From positions 3,348,001 through 3,412,000 of the forward strand of contig CM035233.1 in NCBI GenBank assembly GCA_020226215.1: a stretch of 64,000 nt of DNA. Reading direction: 5' to 3'. The translations under genes were made by a program, and so were the position numbers. This document shows positions 51,249 to 62,430 of this stretch, piece after piece. The notes under the pieces are model-generated. The model was not told the origin of the DNA, did no database searches, and was given only the letters and a program-made list of their open reading frames with translations. How positions within the stretch are numbered: the stretch's first letter is position 1; each line of letters starts with the position of its first letter. The stretch comes from Sindora glabra (Eukaryota; Streptophyta; Magnoliopsida; Fabales; Fabaceae).

Positions 51249-52345
51249 ATAGTCGGAGTAGCCCATGTCAAGTTATTAATGAGCCCTTTAAATTTGAGAA
51301 ACCTATGAGAAGTTTTTGTATACTATTTTTTTAAGTAGTTTTATTATATATACTTTAATAATGTTTAGTTTTATTCAATAAAATAAATATTAGTTATCAA
51401 TTTTACAATTTACAGTATTTTAAAAATAAAAAAATTAAATTTTTAATATACTTAAATTTTATAAAATTAATATTTATTCTTAATTTATTAGATGAAACCA
51501 GAGATAAGTGTTGTAATTCGACAATTGAATGTTTTCTCAAAGCCTGCATCCTTGCTCTCATCAACCCGAAATCCCTTCCTTTGTATGCCCATCGGGAATC
51601 ATAAATTGGCCCACACCACATGGTCGAAGTACGACAATTGTAATTAACTCCAGATAGAATTTATCCCATGGACGGTGAATCAATCTCCGTGTACTGATTA
51701 ATCGCTGACCGGCACTCCCTCCATGTCTCTTTCTCGGTCGGCTTTGTAAGAAAGCTTTTATTTTTTTTTATATTTGTTGATTTCAAAATTCAACGAATTA
51801 TTAATTACAAAGATTTTTATTTTTTTTTACATTTGTTGATTTCAAAATTCAACCAATTATTAATTTTTTTATTTTATGTTTCTTTATTTTTAATAAATAT
51901 TTAATTATTTTACATATTCATCATCATAAAATATTTTAATGAATTTAGTTCATTATATTTTCCCTCCATTTCTAACCACCTTAAATTTTATTATTAGAAT
52001 GATAGAATAAATTTTTATTATTAGAATAAAGTACAATTTTAAAAATATAATAAAATTAAACACATTAAATTAATTTTATTAATTTTTATGAATCAATTTT
52101 AAGTAGACTAAATAATGATTGTCCTCTTGCTCATTAAAATCACTACATATCCTTTAATAGAATAATCATAATCCAGTGGAAAGGGCAATTAATTGATTAA
52201 ATTCCTTAGTAAGGGATATATACACACATTTATTAAGAACACCTAGCTTTTAAAAAATTTTAAGATTCCAATTTAGGATGTGGGTGTTTAAAATATTGAA
52301 TATTACCAATTAAAACTACTCAATAGAATAATTACAAATTCAAAT
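51249..52345. repeat. Duplicated segment, copy A
   Basis: Blocks in the same order and orientation as copy B (53387-55260): GGAGTAGCCCATGTCAAG (51254), AAATTTGAGAAACCTA (51290), CTCTCATCAACCC (51554), GGGAATCATAAATTGGCC (51594), GAATTTATCCCATGGACGG (51657), AATCATAATCCAGTGGAAAG (52165), ATATACACACATTTATTA (52209), and AAGATTCCAATTTAGGATGT (52261). It lacks the inserts present in copy B. No recognisable gene; the 72-codon minus frame at 51403-51621 is unassigned. Confidence 0.75.
51772..51870. repeat. Local tandem duplication, period 59 bp
   Basis: ATTTGTTGATTTCAAAATTC with the following CAAC(G/C)AATTATTAATT occurs at 51772 and again at 51831, each preceded by a T-rich run. Confidence 0.85.
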
Positions 52346-52786
52346 CTTAACTCTCATATGTACTTATATTATTATCTCTTGCAACTTAAAATTTTTTTCA
52401 ATGTAAATATTAATAATTTAAAATGTTTACTTGATGAGCAATAACAACCATACTTCAATATCAAAGCTTAATTTAATATGTAATAAAATAATACAAAATA
52501 AAAAATTGCAATTTAATAACAATTAAAATTTGAGTTAAATTTAATAATACATTTCAAAATTCAAATGGTATTTTAAATGGTGAAATTTACTCTTCTTCTT
52601 TGCCACAAAGCATGTGATTTATCTCTTCTTATCTATATTATCTATAGTAAGATTGCCAGAGTGGAAAGTTTTTCTAGGCCTATAATATAGTGTTAAAATT
52701 TTCAATACTACTTTTTATTATTTTTTATGAATTAAAAAATTTACTTTTTTAATTTTAAGAATAACTCTATACTGATGTCTTTATTC
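52346..52786. other. AT-rich spacer between the duplicated segments
   Basis: No gene or repeat recognised. Confidence 0.5.
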
Positions 52787-53352
52787 TCTGTTTATATATA
52801 ATAATAAGTAGTAGTGAAATCTCAATAATAAAGTCGGAGTAGAAAATTTTCCAACAAAATGAATAACACAGATCCCTATATTTTTCTATATAATATAAAC
52901 ATTAATTTAAATGAAAAATTAAATAATAAAGTTATCTAAAATTTAAAAAATATTAAAAATGAATTTATATATTTTTAAACAAATAAAAAATTTAGAAAAA
53001 TAATTTTTAAAATAATTAATATATTTTCTCCTTTTTATTTTTCTTTGCCTTCTTTTATGTAAATAAATAATATAAACACAAAAAATATAATACAATAATT
53101 TTGATTTTATATAATAATAGTGTTGTTATATTATGCAAAATTATATCTATATTATATTATATATTTTTCTGGATAATTTGGATGGGCCAATATCTATTAT
53201 TTTATAATTTTTTTGTCAAATTTCATGTTGATTTTGCAATAAATTTGATACTCATATTACACCATTTTAGTTATTTTCTTGTAAATTGTACTATATATTT
53301 TAATTACAAATTGTATTTTCTAAGCCCGTGCGTTTGCACGGGCTATGACTAG
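52787..53352 (+). mobile_element. Possible non-autonomous Helitron
   Basis: The 3' end has a perfect 9-bp stem AGCCCGTGC (53323-53331), loop GTTT, and GCACGGGCT (53336-53344), followed after 4 nt by CTAG (53349-53352). This fits the Helitron 3' structure of a GC hairpin just before CTRR. Upstream, TCTGTTTATATATAATAATAAG near 52787 and AGTCGGAGTAGAAAATTTTCC near 52832 resemble plant Helitron 5' parts. The base after CTAG is C instead of the expected T, and the 5' end is uncertain. The 83-codon frame over this region is not a gene. Confidence 0.5.
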
Positions 53353-53556
53353 CTTGTTTGTAAAATAAGAAAAGAGTGCTACGTTGCTCAATATGATAAC
53401 AGGAGTAGCCTGTGTCAAAGTTATCAACAAGCAGTTCAAATTTGAGAAACCTACGTCTTGGTTCTCATCAATTCCAAATTACTTCCTATAAATGGTAGGT
53501 AATGGAAAATCCTAGTTGTACCGGTAAATGTTTGCCCAATCAATCACTTCCGGACT

Positions 53557-53782
53557 CTTCTAAAGTGTAAAATGTACTTTAAAAAATAAAGTGTCCAATC
53601 TCATTATTAATTTTTTTATATATTATTATTTATAAAATCATGAGTCAAAATTAGTGATAAAATGTACTTTAAAAAATAAAGTATCCAATCTCATTATTAA
53701 TTTTTTTATATATTATTATTTATAAAATCATGAGTCAAAATTAATGGTAGGATTGAGCACTTTACCTTTTTACACTTAGAAG
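53557..53782. mobile_element. Small MITE with internally duplicated core
   Basis: The left end is CTTCTAAAGTGTAAAA; the right end, in reverse complement, is CTTCTAAGTGTAAAAA. The core is a tandem duplication of 90 bp listed separately. No target duplication was confirmed. Confidence 0.55.
53571..53750. repeat. 90-bp tandem duplication
   Basis: 53571-53660 is repeated at 53661-53750 with a single difference (GTGTCC against GTATCC) over the first 83 bases. It is by far the least diverged repeat in this part of the window, so it is recent. Confidence 0.95.
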
Positions 53783-53920
53783 GCCAATCCTCAAATTAGT
53801 GATAGGAAAATATTGATCCTTTAAACATTTATTTAATTTATTTAGTTTTCAAATCCAACGAATGATAATATTTTGGCATGTGTTGTGGAATAATTTTTTT
53901 GGTGTTCTCAGCATTGCTCA

Positions 53921-54298
53921 TTGGAAATAGGATAGCAATTTGTATTTTTCGTTTATTAAATATGTTAAAATAAATTAATCTATTTGATTTATTTAATAAT
54001 TTTAATTAATAAAATTTATGTTATAAAATTATTTATTTAATTTAATTATTTATTATTTTCAATAAAAATATTTTTAATTATTAATAAATTATTATTTTAA
54101 ATTTTTATTATCAATTTTATTAAAATAAAAATTTTATATCTTTATTATATATATATCTATTTATAATTTATTTATTATTTCTTAAATAATAATTTTAAAA
54201 TTTTAATATAAATTTTTAAACGAACGTATCAACCCAAATAAATTTATTGTACTTGTGTCAAGTTATTACGTTATATAAAAAATTATCACATTGGAAAT
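53921..54298. mobile_element. hAT-like non-autonomous element, copy 2 (53929-54290), TSD TTGGAAAT
   Basis: A 362-bp insert flanked by a perfect 8-bp duplication TTGGAAAT (53921-53928, 54291-54298), the size made by hAT transposases. Its ends (AGGATAGCAATTT and, in reverse complement, TGTGATAATTTTT) are degenerate versions of the GGGTGGCAATTTT ends of a plant hAT-like family. Copy A of the segmental duplication shows the uninterrupted site (GGGAATCATAAATTGG near 51594). It is related along its length to 23948-24318, with shared GATTTTATAT, TTATTATATATA and TTTTTAAACGAA words. Confidence 0.8.
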
Positions 54299-55263
54299 CA
54301 TTAATTGGTCCACACTCCAAAGTCTAAGTACGAAAATAATTAAACGTAGATATAAGTAATAAATAGCTAGAATTTATCGCATGGATGGCGAATCAATTAA
54401 TTAATTGCTGACTGATAGAAAGGTTGTACATAGGTCGTTGGTTCTGCACAGTAAAATTACTACACGTCCTTTAATATAATTAACTATAATCTAATGGAAG
54501 GGACAATTAATTGGTTAATTTCTTAGGTGTGGAACATATACACACATTTAGTAGGATTACCTAATCTCTTAAAAGTTTAGAAAAAATTGCACTCTCTATA
54601 TCTAAAGTTCCATTGATTTTTATTTTATTCACGTATATTTTCAAGTATTATGATTTATGTAATTGTATTTTTTAATATTAATACTTTAGCTACCTAAATT
54701 TTTTTTATTAATTTTTAATAGAATATTCCATAAAAAGCAAGTTAATTAAACTCAGAATAAATTACAAGAAAGTCAATTATAATTATATATATATATATAA
54801 ATTAATATTCAATATTGTTAATTAACATTTAAAAATATATTAATCATATTTCTTTAATTTAGATTTACAAATTATATATTATTGTTATATGTTTTACGAG
54901 ATTAATATGTTTGAGTCTTTATTCAAAAATTTTTTTACATCAATTATATAAATATAGAAAACTTGCACTTTATACGTATGTGATTTAACTCAATTTCACT
55001 TAATTCAACTATTATTAAGTTTACAATCAAAATTTGGATGGAATAAAAAATTAGGTAGGTAAAGTGTTAACAATAAAAAATACAAATAGATAAATTGTAA
55101 TATTTAAAAATACAGATAGGTAAAATGAAAATTAGTAGAACCATAAATGAATAAAATGTGATTTTCTCAAATTTTCAACAACAAGATTCCAATTTAAAAT
55201 GTGGGTGTTTGAAAATGTTCAACATTATTAACTAAACTAATTCAATAAAATAATTAAAAATTT

Positions 55264-55882
55264 TGTTAGGACTAATATATTTGCTAATAATATTGAAACT
55301 AAATATAAAAAGGATTTGTGGAGAAGGAGAAAAAATGAGAAAATTTCTTTTTGCTTTAAAATTACAATAATTCTCATAAAATTTAAATACATTATAATTT
55401 TCTCACACACACTATTACAAAATAACACAAGACTAGATATTTTTTTGACTCACTTACTTACTAGATGGAACCCTTTATTTTATCACACTCATAAATTAAA
55501 GATTACATGCTCTATGAAGCAATATTTTGGTACCACTTTGTTTCTCAAGGCTTTTACTCACACATATAAAGAATATTGTTATCAAAGCAAACCAAACTCT
55601 TGATGTATCTTCTTTTCAAACCAATCTAAGCTAACTACAAGAAAAGTAAGCATTCTTATATAACACTTTGAAGTTAGGAATTTTAAACCTAAATGTAATA
55701 TTATATAATTGTTAACCAAGTAAACCTTTGTTTATGGCTTGATTGCTCAAAAGAATTTCAACTATAATTTGGTATTAAATGCATGAGGTTTAGGCATTGT
55801 ATGCTTCATTTTTAAGTATTATCACCTATTTATTATTATTATTTTTATTTTTATTTCAAAATTAATTTAATAATTTCCAACA
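55264..55882 (-). repeat. 3' LTR of the copia element
   Basis: On the minus strand it starts TGTTGGAAATT and ends GTCCTAACA. It is collinear with 59947-60590. Shared landmarks include AAAGGATTTGTGGAGAAGGA, GATGGAACCCTTTAT and CACATATAAAGAATATTG. Confidence 0.9.
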
Positions 55883-55892
55883 ACCTCCTTTT

Positions 55893-58800
55893 AAATTGAT
55901 TTTAAAATAACAACAAGCATTATCCTTAACTTCTTCAATGTATTTGCTTTAAGTGACTTTATTAAAATAGCAGTAACTTATCCATTAGACCCACAAAAAT
56001 CAGCCTCTATTTCTCTATTCTTGAACAATTCTCTGATATAATGATACCTAATTCTAATTTATTTGCTTCTATCATGAAAAACTAATTTTTTAGCTAATGT
56101 ATTATTGACTTAATATCACACATAATAGTTATTAAGAATTTTTGCACCCATTTCAACTCTTCAAGTAGTCTTTAAATCCAAATTGCTTGACATGTTATAA
56201 ATGCCCCTACCATATATTCAACTTTTGCAGTTAATAAAGCCATCACTTTTTGCTTCTTTGAAGACCAAGAAAATACATTATCTCCAAGATAGAAAATATA
56301 ATTAGAGGTGCTTTTTTTAGTTTTAACATCACCTTCTAGTTACTATTCATACCCAACTAGGTTGAAATCATTAGAATATAGAAAAGTTTATGATCTCAAG
56401 TACCATTAATATAACACAAAATTCGCTTTGCTACTAGCAAGTGTGATTGATATAGCTTTTCCATAAAATGACTAATAATCCTAATTTCATAAACAATATT
56501 TGGCTTAGTAGAAGTTAAATAATGTAGACTACTAGCTATGCTTTTAAAGAAAATTAGGTTTACTAGTTCTCTTCTATCTTCTTTCTTTATCTTAAGACAT
56601 TTAGTGACTAGAGTTTCAATTGGAACTGCTAAATCCATCTTGAATTTCTTTAGAATATCATTTAAGTACTTTTATTAGGAAATGAAAATGCCTTTATCAA
56701 TCTATTATACTTCAATTCCTAACAAATAAGCCATTAGTCCTATATTTATCATATCAAATTAGCTAATCATAACCTCCTTGAATTCTACAGATATCTTTTA
56801 AAAATTTCTTGTAAATATCAAGTTGTCAACATAAAGGATACAATTATTAGATCTCCATTAGCTTCTAACTTGATATATAGTATATGCTTGTAAGGATATT
56901 TTTGGAATCTATCCTATAATAGATATGCATCGATTTGCATATATTAAGCTTAAGGTGCTTGTTTTAGTCCATACAAAGCCTTCTTTAACTGGTAAACTTT
57001 TTCTTTATGTCCTTTCTTCATATAACTTGGTGGTTGCTCTACATAAACTTTCTTCAAGAATGCCATTCAATAATGCTAAATTAACATCCATTTGACGGAT
57101 CTTCCATTTATTTTGTACTATAAGGAAAAAAAATTATTCGAATGGCATTTATTTTAGAGACTAGTGCAAATACCTCAAAATAATCAATTCTTGGCTTCTA
57201 TTTATAGCCTTTGATTACCAATCCAATTTTTATAATGATCCATTTAATCATCATATTTAGACTTTTTCTTATACACCTACTTGATACCAATAAGCCTTTT
57301 CTTAAAGAGTAAAGTTGTCAACTCTTATATGTTATTTTTCACAATTAAATAGATCTTATCATCCATTGTTTGAATCCATTATTCATTAACTATTGCATTT
57401 TCACAGAAAATTAGGTCATAATTTATAAATAGGCAAATGTTGACAATTGTTTCATCAATAGTTGTATCATTATTGTCATTATCTAATGTGATCACGTGAT
57501 CATGCAAGTAGGCTAGCATCACTCACTTTCATTGAAGATGTGTTGAAATTTTTGAAACTGTTGTTAAGGGAAAAAAGCCTCTAATAGGAGATGGACTATC
57601 AGAAACAAAACTATTTATTTTAGTTGACTTTAGTTCATTTTTTATAATGACTCCTTAATACTACTATTCATCATTTTGATTCGAAGTCCAAGTTTCATCT
57701 TTAATGAATTAGACATCTTCGCTGATAATTACTTCTTTTATAACTAAGTTGTATAAGTTATAACCATTGATCACATTACTATAGCCAATGAAAATGCATT
57801 TTTGGCTCTTGTCATCTAACTTCTTTACTAGCTCATCTAAAATATAAGGATATGTGATACACCTAAATATATGCAGAAAAGGGACATTTAGCTTGTTGCC
57901 ATTCTAAGCTTTTTCAAGGGCTTTTCGAAGAACACTTTTTATTGGACATATGTTTAACAAAAATATAGCATAAGCAATAACTTCTACCCAAGAGGATTTT
58001 AATAAAGCTTTAGCTTTCAATAAACTTATAACCATTTCAAAAATTATTTTATTTTTCCTTTCAACTATTAAAGAGTATAATTTACTATTAGTTAATGTTG
58101 GATTCCTTAATTTTTACAAAAGTTTGAAAATTTATTTAATGTAAACTCTCTGCCTTTGTCAAATCTCAAGGTTTTCATATAAAACCTATTTTACTTTTTA
58201 ACCAAAGTTCTAAATTCTTCAAATTTTCCAAAAACTTCTAATTTTTCTTTAAAAGAATATATCTAAGTTTTTCGACTAAACTCATCCATAAAAATTAGAA
58301 TGTACCTTTTATGTTTGAGTGATTCCACCTCAATTAAACCACAGATGTCTATGTTTATTAACTCCAATGGTTGTCTACCTCTTCTAACTGTCCTAACTAG
58401 AAAAGAATTTTTGTACTATTTTCTAAGGATACATTCTTCACATTATTGATTAGAAGCATTAATTACTAGTAAGCTAGTAACCATATTCTTTTGAGCTAAC
58501 AACTTTAACCTATGAAAGTTTAGATGACCAAACTAGAGATGCCAAAACCAATTATCATCCTTTAGGATTGTTGAAAGATTCATCAAGGTTTTTGTTTGTA
58601 AATTCAAATGAAACTTATGGTTCTACATCATTTGCACTTTTGTAGTCATTTTACTATTTTTGCCTTTAATTGTGCAAACTCCATTCTAGGTATCAATTTT
58701 ATGCCCTTTTTCGGAAAGCTGGCTCACACTCAGTAAGTTCTAAAAAAGGTCTAGCACAAAATGAACATCAGTAATAATAACATTTGTATCATCTTTGAAT

Positions 58801-59930
58801 TGAATGCTAATATCACTATTCTCTATAATAAAAATTTTGGATTTATTTCTAAAATTGACTTTTGCTCTTATTAATTTATCCAAATATGAGAAAAACTCCT
58901 TTTTTTTACATATGTGATTGTTACATCCAATATCAAGGTACCAAGTATTTGCATGCTCCATATCTAACTCATTTTATCAATTGCATTTACATGTTTTGTT
59001 GAATTATATGGCATGTCAAAGTAACATTTATTTTAATAATGCCTATATTTTTTTTTTTGCATTTATGACATTTGACATTCAATCTATTTCTTACTTTACT
59101 GTGACCTCCTCAACTTCTTAAAGGATTATTATCATTTAATCTTTCTCTATTAATGGTATTAAAATGACTACATCTTTCTTGTCCTTGTTCTCGTTCTCGT
59201 TTACCACCTTGATAGCCTCTATAATCTTGACAACCTTGATAACCTCCACAAGTTTGTTGAACCACATTGCTTTGCAAAGTTTGCTCTAAACTCAAGTTAG
59301 TAACTTTTTTACTCATTTAATTCATGTGAGCATAATGAACTGATTAACTTTATCTATTGACATGGATGATATATCATGTGATTCTTCAATTAATGTGATA
59401 ACATATTCAAACTTTGCAATTAAAGATTGCATGATATTTTCTACAATTCTAGTGTTTGAAATGTCTTCATCATTGACTTTCAACTAATCAATGACAATAT
59501 GAACTTAATCAAAGTATCCTAAAATGGATTTTAAGTAATTTATATTTAAAGATTTAAAATGACATTGTAGTGTTTGTAGCTACACTTGTCTAACACAATC
59601 ATTACTTTTGTAGGATTTTTGTAGAATATCCCATACCTTTTCTTGATGTGTTCACAAATGATATTTTTTTCGAATATATGTTCTTCAATGGCTTCAAAAA
59701 TCACATACAATGCTTTTGGATCTTTTTTAAGGTTTCTAACAATACATTTTTCTTATCTTTCTCTAATGTATCAAACTTCTATTGATCTTTTACCTTGGTA
59801 TAGCCATTTTCCACCAAATTCCACATATTTTGGGATTTAAAAAATACTTTCAACTTGATGCTCTAGTTGTTTAAATTTTTGCTACTAAATTTAGGAAGCG
59901 ACAATTGAATTTGTTGCCATTATTCTAACT
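55893..59930 (-). pseudogene. Decayed copia gag-pol
   Basis: Read on the minus strand. The gag end (59110-59316) holds a Gly/Gln/Arg-rich stretch (GGYQGCQDYRGYQGGKRERE) followed by a CHKC zinc-knuckle remnant near 59060. The protease start is 58740-58961, with WYLDIGCNNHIC; the catalytic D-S/T-G has become DIG. Integrase has PLELINIDICGLIEVES near 58360 and, further on, LRFDKGREFT near 58170. RT has YGLKQAP near 56960 and MINIGLMAYLLGIEV near 56720. The RNase H lead-in (56396-56638) reads SSLHYLTSTKPNIVYEI and LLVAKRILCYINGT. Numerous stops; not functional. Confidence 0.85.
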
Positions 59931-59932
59931 AA

Positions 59933-59944
59933 ACTCTAATACCA
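59933..59944 (-). other. Primer-binding site of the copia element
   Basis: The minus strand reads TGGTATTAGAGT, two mismatches from the initiator methionine tRNA primer site TGGTATCAGAGC. It lies two bases inside the 5' LTR. Confidence 0.75.
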
Positions 59945-59946
59945 AA

Positions 59947-60590
59947 TATTCGAACAAATATATTTACTAATAGAATTGGAACTAAAAATAAAAAGAATTT
60001 GTGGAGAAGGAGAAAAAATGAGAGAAATTCTTTTTGCTTTAAATTTACAATAATTCTCACAAAATATAAATATATTATAATTTTATCTCTCAGTACTATT
60101 ATAAAATAACATAACATTTAATATTTTTTTGACTCACTTACTAGATGGAACCCTTTATCTTATCACACTTATAAAATAAAAATTACATGCTTTGCGAAGC
60201 AATATTATAGTGTAGCTTTATTTCTTAAAGCCTTTACTTACACATATAAAGAATATTGCTATTAAAGCAAAGAAGACTCTTGTTGTATTTTCTTTTCAAC
60301 TAAATCTAATTTAATAGCAAGAAGAGTGGGCATCCTTTTATCGCACCTTAAAGTCAACAATTTTAAGCCCAAATGCAATATTACATAATTGTGAGTCAAG
60401 TAGATCTATATTAGTGACTTTGTTACTCAAAAGAATTTCAGCTACAATTTGGTATTAAATGCATGCAGTTTTAGCTACAATTTGGTATTAAATACATGTA
60501 ATGTTAATGCTATATGCTTGATCTATAAGCATTACCACCTCCTTTTTTATTTTTATTTTTATTTCAAAATTAATTTAATAATTTTTGACA
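59947..60590 (-). repeat. 5' LTR of the copia element
   Basis: 644 bp. The inner edge TATTCGAACAAATATA aligns with TGTTAGGACTAATATA of the partner LTR. The outer edge reads TTTTTGACA. It contains an extra local duplication of AGCTACAATTTGGTATTAAAT around 60438-60494. Confidence 0.9.
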
Positions 60591-60595
60591 AATTC

Positions 60596-62430
60596 AAATA
60601 TTAATTATACATTAATGATATATCCAAAAATTATCGATCTTTAGAATCAAGAAATGACCGAAGACTCAATTCAAGCTCCTCGATAATTCTTACATTGTCT
60701 TGTGATGTCACTGGCTAATTTGATATATAGTATTTTTTTTCTTCATGTGTGATTTTGTGATTTAACATAAATATGTCATTAGCAACCAATAAAAATAGAA
60801 GTGAGAGTCATAAGCGTGGAATCTCACTTCACGCCATTTAAACTCCCCACTAACACTATAACTACCACAATTCTCACTATAAAGGGATTTATGATTTACC
60901 TTTTATATTGGCACTGAGTGTCCTTTTTTTAAACTCTTATCTTAATTTTTTAAACTCTTATTTTCACATGTAAATAGAGTTTAAAATTCTAAATTTCCCA
61001 TGTATATGAACAAATATCAATGAGAAAGTGAAACAAAAAAAATAAATATAATATTATTTTGGCAAAAATCCTTATAACTTTAGTATCAAATTGTCCTTGA
61101 AAGTGCATCTTCCCACCTCTTATCACTAACTCAATTTATATTCCAAGTATTGGTTAATGGAATTCAAAGGCTTCTTTTTTCCCTTATCTAAATCAATCAA
61201 TTTTATATGCTAATTTAGTAAAAGAAGTTGCATGATGATACATGCAAAAGAGTACTAATGTTGAACGTGTAGGATTCTAGCAACAAGTCCTAACAACTAT
61301 TTCATTTATCTTTAATCATAATTAATAAATAAAGAATAATTATTAATTTTATAGAATTTATACATATTAAAATTTTAATTTTTAAATTTTCAAAATATTA
61401 AGAATTATTAAAATTGATAACTAACTTTTATTTATTGATTATAACAAAGGATGCATAATATAATTATAATATGCAAGAATTTCTCCTTAATTAGAGTGGC
61501 ATCTATCCAATCACCACATACTAATGCAAAAGACACCTTGTCAAGTTGATACAACATATTTCTCTAACAACTTCTAGTTTTTAGGAATGCACCTAACTAA
61601 TTTGAATACTTTAATTTCTTAGTTGAGAATTTTATTTGACAAGAATAAATTAAAATACCAGCATCAGTAAGGATAGCAAATAGGTTCAATGTAAAAATTA
61701 AGTAAATATAATTTATTAGTTTATCCTTTACTAAAAATTTAGGAAGGATTTACTCAATAAATTATAAGAGTAATTATTTCTACAAATTAAAATTTTTTAT
61801 GATATATATAAAGTTTAATTTAATTAATTGATAGTGTAAAAAATATTATATTATTAGTAAATGGGAGGAAGATACATCATTAAAAAAGTAATTAAGAAAT
61901 TTTGATTAGAATAAAAGAGTTTTAATAGTTTTTTAATGACATGACAATACATGGATGAATGATAATGTAAAGATTGTTTACACTAATAGTTAATTAAATT
62001 TAAATTCACACACATATATATTATTTAAATATATTATTGCTATAGTTTTTTTCCTTTTTCCTTATATGATCTAAAAGAGAAAGAATCCAACTTCAATCTC
62101 ATACTATATTATAAAACTTTTTCATTTAGGAAGGGTCTTTGAACGTTGTCTTGTGGTGAATCAATTTCCTACCAAAAATTAAAACTATCTATCATGATGC
62201 ATGCCTAGAGTACATGACTAACATAGAAAGTCACTACGAGTGATAACCTATCAATCTTTCCTAAACATGACTAATACAATGCTTCATATACATAAATACT
62301 ATGCTTCTAAAAAAGTATATGGTATTGCAAATTTAAATATAAAATGTACTAATGTCTCAATTATGCAAAACTAACCTAACTATCTCAATATATACCTTTA
62401 TGCCAAAATTTTGCAAGTAAATCCACTTTC
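60596..62430. other. AT-rich intergenic DNA, no gene recognised
   Basis: No transposon protein, repeat pair or plausible exon was recognised. Confidence 0.5.

Larger units (their letters stand above)
53387..55260. repeat. Duplicated segment, copy B, enlarged by insertions
   Basis: Matches copy A block by block: GGAGTAGCCTGTGTCAAAG (53403), AAATTTGAGAAACCTACG (53438), GGTTCTCATCAATTCC (53460), GGAAATCATTAATTGGTCC (54293), GAATTTATCGCATGGATGG (54371), AACTATAATCTAATGGAAGG (54482), ATATACACACATTTAGTA (54536), and AAGATTCCAATTTAAAATGT (55183). Extra DNA includes a MITE at 53557-53782, an hAT-like element at 53929-54290 and AT-rich DNA at 54570-55180. Copy B ends at the copia insertion at 55264. 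Confidence 0.75.
55259..60595 (-). mobile_element. Complete but inactive Ty1/copia element (55264-60590)
   Basis: 5.33 kb in minus orientation. The 5' LTR is 59947-60590 (644 bp) and the 3' LTR is 55264-55882 (619 bp). Flanks AATTT (55259-55263) and AATTC (60591-60595) are a target duplication with one change. A polypurine tract, AAAAGGAGGT on the minus strand, lies right inside the 3' LTR (55883-55892). The primer-binding site lies inside the 5' LTR. Protein order gag, protease, integrase, RT, RNase H is the copia order. All frames carry stops. Confidence 0.9.

Noticed and set aside
53101..53352. 83-codon hydrophobic + frame
   Set aside because: Falls in AT-rich DNA of the Helitron-like element and runs through its terminal hairpin; composition effect.
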